Shown here: positions 51,952 to 61,799 of the stretch, piece after piece
Numbering within the stretch: position 1 is the stretch's first letter
Layout: each line of letters begins with the position of its first letter
Assembly: GCF_000325705.1 (NCBI RefSeq)
Contig: NC_019904.1
Span: 2,544,001 to 2,608,000 of the forward strand
Length of the DNA stretch: 64,000 nucleotides
Origin: Echinicola vietnamensis DSM 17526
GTDB taxonomy: Bacteria > Bacteroidota > Bacteroidia > Cytophagales > Cyclobacteriaceae
Direction of reading: 5' to 3'
Program-made: the position numbers and the translations under genes
Notes under the pieces: model-generated
Seen by the model: the letters and a program-made list of their open reading frames with translations, nothing else
Told to the model about the DNA's origin: nothing
Databases searched by the model: none

Positions 51952-53484
51952 ATGGTGTCCATTAGAATAACCTTTTTCAGTTCTTTTTTGCTGCTTTCAG
52001 CAATGGCTTGCCAGCGTGCCGAGGAAAGCACTACCCCAAAGCCTCCTAATATCATATATATTTTGGCAGACGATATGGGGGTTGGTGATGTTCAGTCCTT
52101 CTTTCCGGAAGGGAAAATAAAGACACCGCATTTGGATCAGTTGGCGGCCGAAGGCATGCGCTTTACAGATGCACATACCTCATCTGCAGTGTGTACGCCT
52201 ACGCGCTACAGTATCTTGACAGGGCGGTACAACTGGCGGTCATCGCTAAAGAACGGTGTGCTCTGGAGTGATTCGGCTCCTTTGATCGAAAAGGATAGAA
52301 GTACGGTGCCGTCGATGTTACGGCAGCATGGTTACCACACGGCCTTTATCGGTAAGTGGCATCTGGGGTGGAACTGGGGCCATGATGAAGACGGCAATAT
52401 TGATTTTTCCAAACCCGTGACCCATAATCCCAATGATGTGGGGTTTGATTATGCGTATGGCCACGTGGCTTCTTTGGATATTCCCCCTTATGTCTATGTG
52501 GAAAATGGGAAAGTTACCGAAATCCCTGTTGATTCGACCGTGAGTAAGGATAAGTACGGTTGGTGGAGAAAGGGGATGACTGCACCGGATTTTGTGCATG
52601 AAGAGGTCACGCCAAACTTTTTCAGAAGAAGTATGGAATATGTCAGGGCCCGCAGCAAAACAGCTTCGCCATTTTTCCTTTATTTGGCTTTGCCTTCACC
52701 TCATTCACCGATTTTGCCTTCCAAAGAATGGCAGGGGAAGAGTGATGTGGGGCCATATGGCGATTTTGTGATGATGCTGGATGATTATGTAGGAAAGTTG
52801 GTGGCTACGGTAAAGGAGGCAGGGATAGAAGAGCATACATTGATTGTGTTTGTTAGTGACAATGGGGTGGCACCAGCTGCTAAAATAGATGAGCTGATCG
52901 CAAAAGGCCATTATTCGAGCGGGGTTTACCGTGGCCACAAAGCAGATATTTACGAAGGTGGCCACCGCGTGCCGTTTATTGCCAAGTGGCCCCATGTGAT
53001 TGCTCCGGGGAGTGTAAATGCACAGACCATCTGTACGACTGACCTGATGGCGACCTGTGCAGCCTTGGTAGGGTATTCGTTAAAGGATCATGAGGGAGTG
53101 GATAGTTATAACCTTATGCCGTTGTTTTCAGGAGGAACATTTGACCAGCCTTTCCGTGAGGCCACTGTGCATCATTCTGAGAAGGGAGCATTTGCCATTC
53201 GCCAAGGTAAGTGGAAGTTGGCCATGACAGCGGGGTCTGGTGGCTGGAGCTATCCGACGCCAGAAGATGTCAAAAGAATAGACAGCCTTCCTCCTGTACA
53301 GCTTTTTGATCTTGAAAATGATCCGGGAGAAAAGAAAAACCTACAAGCGGATTACCCAGGTAAAGTAAAAGAGCTGAAGGAGTTGCTGACGCAATATGTC
53401 ACTGATGGTAGAAGCACTCCAGGTTCCCGCCAAGCCAATGAGGGCAAGGAAATTTGGGAGCAACTATGGTGGATGAAGCCGTAA
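51952..53484 (+). CDS. S1-family sulfatase, lipoprotein (CTPTR)
   Basis: 510 residues. Lipoprotein signal with LLSAMACQRA (Cys 20). Metal site NIIYILADDMGVGDV, formylglycine motif C81-T-P-T-R followed by YSILTGRYNWR, GKWHLGWNWG, and TLIVFVSDNGV. The T in place of the usual S of C-x-P-S-R is a known variant in S1 enzymes. Related to but clearly distinct from the sulfatase just upstream. Acts on sulfated glycans, probably with the other two sulfatases in this region. Confidence 0.95.
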   Translation: MVSIRITFFSSFLLLSAMACQRAEESTTPKPPNIIYILADDMGVGDVQSFFPEGKIKTPHLDQLAAEGMRFTDAHTSSAVCTPTRYSILTGRYNWRSSLKNGVLWSDSAPLIEKDRSTVPSMLRQHGYHTAFIGKWHLGWNWGHDEDGNIDFSKPVTHNPNDVGFDYAYGHVASLDIPPYVYVENGKVTEIPVDSTVSKDKYGWWRKGMTAPDFVHEEVTPNFFRRSMEYVRARSKTASPFFLYLALPSPHSPILPSKEWQGKSDVGPYGDFVMMLDDYVGKLVATVKEAGIEEHTLIVFVSDNGVAPAAKIDELIAKGHYSSGVYRGHKADIYEGGHRVPFIAKWPHVIAPGSVNAQTICTTDLMATCAALVGYSLKDHEGVDSYNLMPLFSGGTFDQPFREATVHHSEKGAFAIRQGKWKLAMTAGSGGWSYPTPEDVKRIDSLPPVQLFDLENDPGEKKNLQADYPGKVKELKELLTQYVTDGRSTPGSRQANEGKEIWEQLWWMKP

Positions 53485-53683
53485 GAGAACGGTTGGCAAG
53501 GCGTGATGTGAAGGTTGGGATAAACGTTTTTATACCAGTTGGAATTGGGCATAAGGAAACTTAGGGAAATATTGTGACCTTGGTGAATTTGGGTGCAGTA
53601 TGAGGGAAATCCTTATTTGGTGCCAAGGACTTTTTATGGACGTATGTGTGCCAAATAGGCTTTTTAAAAAGTGAAAAGGTGAG

Positions 53684-53717
53684 ATTCCCCGGAGAGTTTA
53701 TCGACCGGGGAATTTTT
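53684..53717. terminator. Terminator hairpin between sulfatase and convergent small gene
   Basis: ATTCCCCGG (53684-53692) pairs with CCGGGGAAT (53705-53713), 12-base loop, followed on the plus strand by TTTTT. It also lies immediately beyond the stop of the minus-strand gene at 53722, so it may serve both genes. Confidence 0.82.
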
Positions 53718-53721
53718 GGTT

Positions 53722-54198
53722 TTAATCCATTTCGCCAATAAATGGCAGTTCTTCCTGCAGTGCATTACGGATGGTGGAATGGATATAGTCATCAACTTGC
53801 ATGAATTTGGCGGCATCCATAGCGTTGGTGGCCTTTTTAAACTTTTTGTAGAATTTAGCATGGAGCTTGGTTAGCTTTAAGGAATTGCTTAAGGTTCTTT
53901 TGGCCAGGTTGTCTGCCTCTTCATCGTCCAGGGTGGCGTAGTTGTCCAGATATTCGTTAGCGATCATGATTCGCTCTCTAGCAATGGTTTTTCGCTCTTC
54001 TTCATACGCTTGATACACATGCCAAAAAGCGGGCTGATCCGATTCGGATAAATCCATATAATTTTCGATCAACGTTTTCTTTTCCATGCCAAATTCTGCT
54101 TGGATAAGCTGAATTTCTTCGTCTGCCGTCATTTGGGCATGAACGATGATGGGGGAAAATAATAAGGTGGCTAAAATCAGGTGTTTGAAGTGTTTCAT
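53722..54198 (-). CDS. Small secreted helical protein, unknown function
   Basis: 158 residues. Signal peptide (IIVHAQ) followed by an almost wholly helical, highly charged body with segments such as EEERKTIARERIMIANEYL and LTKLHAKFYKKFKKATNAM. Length and composition resemble periplasmic Spy/CpxP-like or Bacteroidota 'hypothetical' proteins, but I see no LTxxQ motif, so no family is claimed. It stands alone, convergent with the sulfatases and divergent from ECF cassette 3. Confidence 0.8.
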   Translation of the reverse strand: MKHFKHLILATLLFSPIIVHAQMTADEEIQLIQAEFGMEKKTLIENYMDLSESDQPAFWHVYQAYEEERKTIARERIMIANEYLDNYATLDDEEADNLAKRTLSNSLKLTKLHAKFYKKFKKATNAMDAAKFMQVDDYIHSTIRNALQEELPFIGEMD

Positions 54199-54613
54199 GT
54201 CGATTACAGTTTAAAATTTAGCCTAAGTTAGTGACGCCCAATCCTAAGGCGGTTTTATATACTGAACTGCTTGCCAAAAAAGCGTAAATCTTTGCAAGAA
54301 TAAACTATATCAGCGCTAGTAGTGAACCACCGCTTATCCCATCACTATAAAACGGGTAGGGTCGAGTGATTTTTATTGCATTGGTGATCCATGTTAGAAA
54401 TGGATTTTTAGGGCATTTGCATAGTTATCGAAAGTTTTTAATAGAAATGCGTAATATTTTATCGTATTTAATGTAAAAGTTACCATTTCGTTAATTTTAT
54501 ATTTTCAAATAGTTTTACTTATTTCTTCGATTTGTATATTGAAAGGTATAAAAAGTAGTGTTTAGGATTAAAGAACAAGATTTATCTCTGATCCCTTAAC
54601 CGAAAGCCAATCA
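54199..54613. other. AT-rich divergent region upstream of ECF sigma gene 3
   Basis: About 415 bp, no gene and no strong hairpin. It must contain promoters in both directions; none could be assigned by consensus. Confidence 0.5.
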
Positions 54614-55261
54614 ATGTCTGAAGAAAAAAAAATAAATTATTCTCGTGATGAATGGAAAGAGAAGAGCTCATCTTTCGGGCAACGTCAATTTCCCAGTAGT
54701 GACGACGGCGCTATTTGGCAGCAATTCAAGGAAGGAAATGAAAGTGCTTTTATACATATATATAACTGCTACTTTGAAGAATTGTGCCAATTTGGATTGC
54801 AGTTTGCAGAAGTGACGTTGGTAGAAGACTGTGTTCAGGACCTGTTTATTTATCTCAGGAGAAAAAGAGAGAAACTGCCCCTTATTACATCATCCATAAG
54901 GTTGTTTTTGTATCAATCCCTTAAGCGGAGGATTTTTAATGCTTTGAAAAAGAATTCCTATAAGCTGGAAAGATATCCCGTGACTGAACAGTTTAACATA
55001 GTTCCTTCTCATGAAACGCTGTTGATGCTTAATCTGCAACAAAAGGAGCAGCTTGAAAAGCTAAACAAAGCCCTGGCTGGTTTGAACGAAAAGCAGCGAG
55101 AGGTCGTTTATTATTATTTTTACAAGGGAATGAGCTATGAAGACATTCAGCAATTAATGGGCTACGATCATGTCAAGTCTGCACGTAATATGGTGTATCG
55201 GATTATTGGAAAGCTAAAGGAGGTGTTTTTAATAGAACTAGTCATGCTGTTTTTTTCGTAA
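54614..55261 (+). CDS. ECF RNA polymerase sigma factor (cassette 3)
   Basis: 215 residues. A polar N-terminal extension of about 30 residues is followed by region 2 (about 40-105, IYNCYFEELCQFGLQFAEV, VEDCVQDLFIYLRRKREKL) and region 4 (about 150-205, LNEKQREVVYYYFYKGMSY, EDIQQLMGYDHVKSARNMV). The YDHVKSARNMVYRIIGKL end is like the cassette 1 sigma (LANAKTVRTMMYRGLNKL). The FecR gene follows after only 83 bp, the normal spacing, in contrast with cassettes 1 and 2. Confidence 0.93.
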   Translation: MSEEKKINYSRDEWKEKSSSFGQRQFPSSDDGAIWQQFKEGNESAFIHIYNCYFEELCQFGLQFAEVTLVEDCVQDLFIYLRRKREKLPLITSSIRLFLYQSLKRRIFNALKKNSYKLERYPVTEQFNIVPSHETLLMLNLQQKEQLEKLNKALAGLNEKQREVVYYYFYKGMSYEDIQQLMGYDHVKSARNMVYRIIGKLKEVFLIELVMLFFS

Positions 55262-55344
55262 GGATAAATAATTTTAAAAATTTTCAATTGTTTTTGATGT
55301 CATTTTGAAAGTTTGCTTGTCTACAGGGAAAAGAGCAAGCAATA

Positions 55345-56397
55345 TTGGAAGATCGCAAATTTGATATCGACTATTTTCTTTCCAACAGGTACTTTGTAAG
55401 CTGGGTAAGAAATCCCGCTGAGGAAAGTGATGAATTCTGGCAAAAATGGCTCCAGAATCATCCACAGTGCCATGAAGCGTTTTATCAGGCCAAGGGACTG
55501 GTAGAGAAAATCTATTTCGAGGAATATCCACATGCTGCACAGCAAAAGGATGTCATTCTGGATAGAATATTGAGGGATGAGCCAAGCATTCATTTTGAGG
55601 ATGCAGCGGAGACTCCGATCAGGATACTTCAGCTGAGCCCCTTTATCATTAGGGCCATAGCCGCATGTCTACTGGTCATACTGGCGGCAACGTATATTTT
55701 TTCAGCCTACCCCGTGAGCGATAATGAAGCTACTGCTTCCGTGGCTTTTTTGACCAAAGAAAATCCTTATGGACAAAAGTCTGCATTTTTTCTTCCCGAC
55801 AAAAGCCGGGTGATCCTTAATGCGGGTAGTAAAATCAGCTATCCAGAAACATTTGAAGGTAGTAAACGGGAGGTGTTTTTGGAGGGAGAGGCCTATTTTG
55901 ATGTGACCCATGACGAATCAAGGACCTTTAGGGTGCATGCTGAGGGAGTAGTAACCCAGGTGCATGGAACAGCTTTTACTGTCCAAGCTTTCAAGGGAGA
56001 GGAAGTCAGTGTGGCATTGGAAAGGGGGCTTGTTTCGGTTTACCCTTCGGAGCAAGAAAAGCCAGTCATACCATTATACTTAAAGCCCGGGGAGATGCTG
56101 ACAGTACATGAGGATTTTGACCGTTCCGTTAAATCCACTTTTGATCATGATCAGCAGTTCGGATGGAAAGACGGCAAGTTGGTTTTTAAAAGTGCCAATA
56201 TACCCACTGTGATAAAAGCACTTGAGCGATGGTACGGAGTAGACGTAACGGTTTTGGATAGTCCGTCATCGCAGTGGAAAGTCAGCGGCGTTTTCAAACA
56301 GGAAAGCCTTCAGAATGTACTGGAAGGAATAAAGTACGCAAGAAACATTTCCTATGAAATCAATGGAGATCACATCACAATCAATACAGCACCCTAA
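55345..56397 (+). CDS. FecR-family anti-sigma factor (cassette 3), TTG start
   Basis: 350 residues, start TTG at 55345; no in-frame ATG nearby, and the N-terminus so obtained matches the FecR of cassette 1 in its tryptophan pattern (FVSWVRNPAEESDEFWQKW). Cytoplasmic part 1-97, transmembrane helix at about 99-121, FecR domain at about 135-245 (GQKSAFFLPDKSRVILNAGS, AYFDVTHDESRTFRVHA, VHGTAFTV), DUF4974-like C-terminus (VIKALERWYGVDVTV, FKQESLQNVLEGI). Anti-sigma and signal relay for cassette 3. Confidence 0.94.
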   Translation: MEDRKFDIDYFLSNRYFVSWVRNPAEESDEFWQKWLQNHPQCHEAFYQAKGLVEKIYFEEYPHAAQQKDVILDRILRDEPSIHFEDAAETPIRILQLSPFIIRAIAACLLVILAATYIFSAYPVSDNEATASVAFLTKENPYGQKSAFFLPDKSRVILNAGSKISYPETFEGSKREVFLEGEAYFDVTHDESRTFRVHAEGVVTQVHGTAFTVQAFKGEEVSVALERGLVSVYPSEQEKPVIPLYLKPGEMLTVHEDFDRSVKSTFDHDQQFGWKDGKLVFKSANIPTVIKALERWYGVDVTVLDSPSSQWKVSGVFKQESLQNVLEGIKYARNISYEINGDHITINTAP

Positions 56398-56431
56398 TTA
56401 GTAGCATTTTACACTTTAATCACTGAACACT

Positions 56432-59400
56432 ATGAAAAAAAATGTACCCAAGACCTTTGGTCTGATCAAATGTGGTGGTGCCTTGTTTTTTTCTCTAATG
56501 CTCTGCTTAACCTTCAAGGTTTCCAGTGCAACAGAAAGAGACCAAGGTGACCTGGATATGGACAAGGTGTTTATTTCCTTGGACGAGCAAAACAGTACCT
56601 TAAAAGAAGTGTTTTCTTCTATAGAAACCAAAACTGCTTTTCAGTTCTTTTATGATGAAGACCTTATTGCGGTAGAAAGAAAACTCACGCTTACCAAGAG
56701 GAATGTGTCGCTGACATCGGTTCTTGAAGAACTGTCAGTTGCGGCAAACCTGAAATTTCAACAGATCAATCATGTGATCAATGTCAATAACCGCTTATCT
56801 TCTGATACGGAAGGAGTGGTAAGGATCAAACGTGTGGTGACGGGACAGGTGACCTCAGAGAATGAACCCATGGGTATCCCTGGAGTGACCATCCGTGTCA
56901 AAGGTGGCAATACCGGAACGGTAACGGATATTGATGGAAAATTCAGCATAGAAGTATCCGACGAGGATGCGATACTGGTCATCAGCTCTATTGGCTATAA
57001 AACTCAAGAACTAGCAGTAGGTAACCAAACTGTTCTCAACGTTCAGTTGGATGAAGATACCAAAGCGCTGGATGAGGTAGTGGTCGTAGGGTATGGTACA
57101 CAGAAAAAAGTCAATCTCACCGGAGCGGTGAGTCAGGTTTCCTCCGACATGCTTGAAAACAGGCCAGTAGCGAATATAGGACAAGCTCTGCAAGGAACCA
57201 TAGCTAACCTCAATGTGGGAATTTCCAACGGAGCACCCAATACCAATCCATCATTTAATGTCCGAGGCGGTACTTCATTTTCGGGAGGTGATTTCCAGAC
57301 TGGGAGTCCTTTGATCTTGGTGGATGGTGTAGAGATGGACATAAACCAGCTAAACCCTGAAGATATCGAAAGCGTGTCCGTCTTGAAAGATGCTGCTTCT
57401 GCGGCCATTTACGGCTCTAGGGCAGCCTATGGTGTCATGCTGGTCACCACCAAGAAAGGAGCAAAGCAAGAGGGGACTAAAATTTCCTATTCCAATTCTT
57501 TTCAATGGAACAAGCCGTCAGCAGTACCTGATTTATTGGATGCTTATACCATTCAGGAGGCAGCCATCAAAGCTGAAGAATTGCAGAATAGGACTCCTAG
57601 CTCGGATATGCAACTAAAACTTGAGAATATCCAGCGGTATATGAGCAATCCAGATGCTGAATTACCGTATTACATGGATGCTGGGGACAATATCATTTGG
57701 GTAGGAAATACACGGCCTTATGAAGAAGCCCTCCGAAATTACAGTCCCATGCAAAAACACAACTTGAATCTAAGTGGTGGGACGAAAAAGAGCAGCTATT
57801 ATGCTTCTTTGGGTTATCAGGGGCAAGACGGGCTTTACAAGATCAATACGGACAAGTTCAAGCGTTACAATTTGATGTTGAACGTCAATAATGAAGTTAC
57901 GGATTGGTTTGAAGTGGAATTTCGCTCTTCCTATAGTCAGTCAAATTATACTGAACCCGTCAGCCCAGCAGGTAAAGGTGGGTGGTGGACAGCCATGTCA
58001 CAAGAGCCTAGTAGGAATATAAACATGCCTATAATGACCCCCGCTTCCTCACCGGTAGGGCAAATGTATACGGACAATATTCTGTCATTTATGGATTATG
58101 GTTCGCGTAATGATGAGACCAAAGAACATATCCTTTTGGGGATTGCCCCTACTATCCATGTGTTAAAAGGATGGGATGTCAAAGCCAATATTTCCTATAA
58201 ATCCTATAATTTCCGAAGAAAGCAAGTGATTCCAGAGCTTGAACGAATAGAAAACAGGTGGGATTCTCCTACCACCGTACACACTAATCCCAGCTCGGTA
58301 CAACGGTGGAGCCAACATTCCGATCAATTTACCATTAACCTTTTTACGGATTATTCCCTGTCAGTGGACAAGCATGAATTTTATGTGTTGGGAGGATTCA
58401 ACCAAGAGTCGTATAAATATTCTTATTTAGGTGGAAGGGGAGAGCAAATCTTGACTCCTTATGTACCCGTAATTGGGCAGACCTTGGGTAATGAATACGC
58501 CTATGATAGTGAATCCGAATGGGCCCTAAGAGGTGCTTTTTATAGGTTTACATATAACTACGATAATCGTTATCTACTGGAATCCAATGGTCGTTATGAT
58601 GGTACATCTCGGTTTCCATCAGATAGGAGGTTCAAGTTTTTTCCTTCTCTTTCAGGGGCATGGAGAATTAGTGAAGAAGAGTGGGCAGCAGGATTGCGAC
58701 CTTTCGTTAATGAATTGAAGTTGAGGGCTTCTTATGGTAGTTTGGGCAACCAAAATGTAAGCAATTATATCTATATCCCATCATATGGCACTACCGCCCA
58801 AGTAAGTTATCTTTTTGACGGGATTAGACCTGTTGGGATTACCCCTCCGGGCTTGGTAAATGCTGACTTGACCTGGGAAACCGCGACGACGGTGGATGTT
58901 GGGTTTGACGTGGCCCTTTTTGATAAGTTGGATGTGAGTTTTGACTGGTATGAACGGACCACTAGTGACATTTTAGTGGCCGGAGATAAGTATCCAGCAG
59001 TACTCGGGACTTCATCTCCCACTAAAAATTCCGGAGAGATGAAGACGACCGGTTGGGAACTTACTGCCAAATGGAGAGATGTATTGGACAATGGTATCCG
59101 CTATGATATGTCGTTTAACCTTTCCGATTACCGTTCAGAAATTACTGAATTTAATGGCAACCCCAATAAGCTTCTGAGTTCTTTGTATACAGGTCAGGTG
59201 ATGGGTGAGATCTGGGGCTATGAAACGGTCGGATTGTTCCAAAGCCAAGAGCAGATCGACAATGCCCCAAGTCAGGAGCTGATTAATTCAGGCTTGTGGT
59301 TCCCGGGTGACGTCCAATATCGTGACCTGGACGGCGATGGGCAAGTGGGGCCTGGAGAAAGTACAGTTGAAAATTCAGGTGACCGCAAAATTATCGGTAA

Positions 59401-59869
59401 CAGCACTCCGCGATACCAGTTTGGATTGAATATGAATGTTTTCTGGAAAGGTTTTGATCTGAATGTCTTCATCCAAGGTGTGGGCAAAAGGGATGTATGG
59501 ATTGGAAGTAATCTGTTTTGGGGCGGTATCGCTGGCGGTTCAGGAACCTATGAGGTATATGAGGATTCGTGGACTCCGGAGAGGACCGATGCTTATTTTC
59601 CAGGCTACCGATCCAGTTCAGCCAATCGTCAAACCCAAACAAGATATCTCCAAAATGCATCCTACCTCCGTCTGAAAAATATCACGTTGGGCTATACCCT
59701 TCCGGCGCCGTGGACAGAGCGGATCCGGTTGGATAAGGTTCGTGTGTACACGTCGGCTTATAATATTTGGGAAGCGACCAGTGTACCTGATACCTTCGAT
59801 CCGGAAGTGCTGAGTGGCAATTACCCCATGCTAAGATCCATTGCTGCTGGATTGCAAATCACTTTCTAA
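56432..59869 (+). CDS. SusC/RagA-family TonB-dependent receptor with STN domain (cassette 3)
   Basis: 1145 residues. Signal peptide (KVSSAT), STN domain at about 48-115, CarboxypepD_reg-like domain at about 135-212 (GIPGVTIRVKGGNTGTVTD), DEVVVVGYGTQKK at about 215, plug (SPLILVDGVEMD, VSVLKDAASAAIYGSRAAYG) and barrel ending AAGLQITF. Glycan import with the SusD 18 bp downstream; STN couples it to FecR3. It resembles SusC1 in the segment after the TonB box (NLTGAVS, LENRPVANIGQALQGT versus LENRPVTNVANALQGT). Confidence 0.95.
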   Translation: MKKNVPKTFGLIKCGGALFFSLMLCLTFKVSSATERDQGDLDMDKVFISLDEQNSTLKEVFSSIETKTAFQFFYDEDLIAVERKLTLTKRNVSLTSVLEELSVAANLKFQQINHVINVNNRLSSDTEGVVRIKRVVTGQVTSENEPMGIPGVTIRVKGGNTGTVTDIDGKFSIEVSDEDAILVISSIGYKTQELAVGNQTVLNVQLDEDTKALDEVVVVGYGTQKKVNLTGAVSQVSSDMLENRPVANIGQALQGTIANLNVGISNGAPNTNPSFNVRGGTSFSGGDFQTGSPLILVDGVEMDINQLNPEDIESVSVLKDAASAAIYGSRAAYGVMLVTTKKGAKQEGTKISYSNSFQWNKPSAVPDLLDAYTIQEAAIKAEELQNRTPSSDMQLKLENIQRYMSNPDAELPYYMDAGDNIIWVGNTRPYEEALRNYSPMQKHNLNLSGGTKKSSYYASLGYQGQDGLYKINTDKFKRYNLMLNVNNEVTDWFEVEFRSSYSQSNYTEPVSPAGKGGWWTAMSQEPSRNINMPIMTPASSPVGQMYTDNILSFMDYGSRNDETKEHILLGIAPTIHVLKGWDVKANISYKSYNFRRKQVIPELERIENRWDSPTTVHTNPSSVQRWSQHSDQFTINLFTDYSLSVDKHEFYVLGGFNQESYKYSYLGGRGEQILTPYVPVIGQTLGNEYAYDSESEWALRGAFYRFTYNYDNRYLLESNGRYDGTSRFPSDRRFKFFPSLSGAWRISEEEWAAGLRPFVNELKLRASYGSLGNQNVSNYIYIPSYGTTAQVSYLFDGIRPVGITPPGLVNADLTWETATTVDVGFDVALFDKLDVSFDWYERTTSDILVAGDKYPAVLGTSSPTKNSGEMKTTGWELTAKWRDVLDNGIRYDMSFNLSDYRSEITEFNGNPNKLLSSLYTGQVMGEIWGYETVGLFQSQEQIDNAPSQELINSGLWFPGDVQYRDLDGDGQVGPGESTVENSGDRKIIGNSTPRYQFGLNMNVFWKGFDLNVFIQGVGKRDVWIGSNLFWGGIAGGSGTYEVYEDSWTPERTDAYFPGYRSSSANRQTQTRYLQNASYLRLKNITLGYTLPAPWTERIRLDKVRVYTSAYNIWEATSVPDTFDPEVLSGNYPMLRSIAAGLQITF

Positions 59870-59887
59870 TATTAAAATTGATTTATC

Positions 59888-61669
59888 ATGAAAAAAATAT
59901 ATATCACAATTGCGTGTCTTGCGGGGCTGTTTTGGAGCTGTAACGACGAGTTTATGGACAGGTACCCCTTGGATCAGATTACCGACGAGAATTTCTGGAA
60001 AACAGCCCAGGATCTAGAGCTTTACTGCAATAGCTTCTATCCCGATTATATAACTGGCTTTGGTACGGGCTGGGGAACTAGTACAGTAGCGCCTTATGGA
60101 TATAATGAAGCCATAGCCTATGGAGATGTCATCACGGACAATGCTGCACCAGAATCCTACTCCAAAGTGGCTGCCAACCAATATAATGCCTATGTAGGTG
60201 GTGGCAGTGGAAGCAGCGGTTGGAGCTGGGGAAATATTCGTCAGCTGAATTATTTCTTGGACAACTACAAGCGGGGAAATGTGGCAGAGGATGTCAGGAA
60301 TGTTTATTTGGGAGAGGTACTTTTTTTTAAAGCATGGGATTATTTCAAAAAAGTAAAAACGTTTGGGGACGTGCCTTGGATTACCCATGCGCTGGAAACC
60401 AATTCTCAGGAACTTTATGCCCCCAGAGATCCTCGTGAGGTGGTTATGGATTCCATTATGCATATCTTGGACCAATCTATCGCATTTTTGCCTGCAAAAG
60501 GAGAAGAAAAAACTGACCGACTGCATAAGGATGTGGCCTTGCACTTGAAATCGAGAATAGGATTATATGAAGGAACTTATCGCAAGTACCATCCAGAGCT
60601 AGGTCTTGATGGTGCGGCATTTTTGAGGGCTTCCGCCGAAGCTTCCGAACAGCTGATGGCAGGTGGATACAGCCTGTATACGACAGGTAATCCTACAACA
60701 GACTATAACGACCTGTTTGCTACTTATAGCTATGAGGATAATCCGGAAGTGATTTTGTGGCGTGAATATTCGGCGGATTTAACCTATGGAGTTGCTTTTA
60801 GCCGTTATTATGCCCAAAACCTCCGGCATAAACATGGGGCTACCCGAAACCTGGTGGATGAATATCTATGTGAAGATGGCCTTCCGATTTCCCAAAGTCC
60901 GCTGTTTATGGGAAAGGATTCTATCCAATCTGAAATGATGAACAGGGATCCCCGGCTTCCTCAGACGGTGGCCAATTTTGGTACCTATAATCTCCAAGCA
61001 GGTGTTCAGGGTGCCAATAATGCGCCACTACCCAATATTCCTGGTCTTAACGGAAACAAGTGCCCTACCGGCTATCGTGTAGCCAAATGGTTCTTAAATG
61101 ACCCGGCCGATTGGGATAGGGTGACCAATGGTATGCAGGCAGCCGTGATCTTTCGGTATGCAGAGGTACTGGTCAATTATGCCGAAGCGAAGTATGAGCT
61201 AGGAGAGCTTGACCAAGGAGTGCTGGATAATACCATTAACCTTATCAGGGCTCGTGTGGATATGCCGCCTTTAACACTGGGGAATATCCCTGCTGATCCT
61301 GCCTTGGATGGTAATTATGCCATGTACTGTGATTATGTACCAGAACCTGTGCTGAGGGAGATAAGGAGAGAAAGAAGGGTGGAGTTGGCTTTTGAGAGCT
61401 TTAGATGGGATGATCTAATGAGGTGGAAGGCCGGCAAGTTTCTCGAGATCCCTGTGGAGGGGATCAAGTTTGTGCAGGAACAATTCCCCACAGTGGTAGT
61501 AGATAAAGATGTTTTTCTAAGTGAGGATGGATACATTTTGCCTTATTACCAAACCCTCCCTGACGGTAGGACATTTGATGAAGAGAAGCAATATCTTTTC
61601 CCCATTCCCATTGAAGACCTGGTGTTAAATACCAATTTAGAACAGAACCCGGGATGGGAATCCAACTAG
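59888..61669 (+). CDS. SusD/RagB-family glycan-binding lipoprotein (cassette 3)
   Basis: 593 residues, lipoprotein signal with cysteine at residue 18 (GLFWSCNDE). SusD-like start (LDQITDENFWKTAQDLELY), helices such as EVLFFKAWDYFKKVKTFGDVP, and a RagB/SusD C-terminus (EIRRERRVELAFESFRWDDL, closing LEQNPGWESN). Surface partner of SusC3. Ends about 50 bp before a GC-rich hairpin. Confidence 0.95.
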   Translation: MKKIYITIACLAGLFWSCNDEFMDRYPLDQITDENFWKTAQDLELYCNSFYPDYITGFGTGWGTSTVAPYGYNEAIAYGDVITDNAAPESYSKVAANQYNAYVGGGSGSSGWSWGNIRQLNYFLDNYKRGNVAEDVRNVYLGEVLFFKAWDYFKKVKTFGDVPWITHALETNSQELYAPRDPREVVMDSIMHILDQSIAFLPAKGEEKTDRLHKDVALHLKSRIGLYEGTYRKYHPELGLDGAAFLRASAEASEQLMAGGYSLYTTGNPTTDYNDLFATYSYEDNPEVILWREYSADLTYGVAFSRYYAQNLRHKHGATRNLVDEYLCEDGLPISQSPLFMGKDSIQSEMMNRDPRLPQTVANFGTYNLQAGVQGANNAPLPNIPGLNGNKCPTGYRVAKWFLNDPADWDRVTNGMQAAVIFRYAEVLVNYAEAKYELGELDQGVLDNTINLIRARVDMPPLTLGNIPADPALDGNYAMYCDYVPEPVLREIRRERRVELAFESFRWDDLMRWKAGKFLEIPVEGIKFVQEQFPTVVVDKDVFLSEDGYILPYYQTLPDGRTFDEEKQYLFPIPIEDLVLNTNLEQNPGWESN

Positions 61670-61718
61670 CATCTGCCTAGTATCGAATTAAATAGTTTTG
61701 TGTTGGAAAATAGATTAA

Positions 61719-61740
61719 GAAGGGGCCGTGTGGCCTCTTC
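61719..61740 (+). terminator. GC-rich hairpin behind susD3
   Basis: GAAGGGGCC (61719-61727) pairs with GGCCTCTTC (61732-61740), one G-T wobble, loop GTGT. The nearest T-tract is about 15 bases downstream, so termination may be partial and the next gene may be read through. Confidence 0.6.
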
Positions 61741-61799
61741 CTGATCTCTTATTGGCTTTTTTTGAACATTAATTTTAACCACTAATAACTACTTTATTT

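Noticed and set aside
61693..61700. TAGTTTTG as a promoter for the metalloprotease gene
   Set aside because: Matches TAnnTTTG but lies before the GC-rich hairpin and lacks a -33 TTTG; too weak alone.
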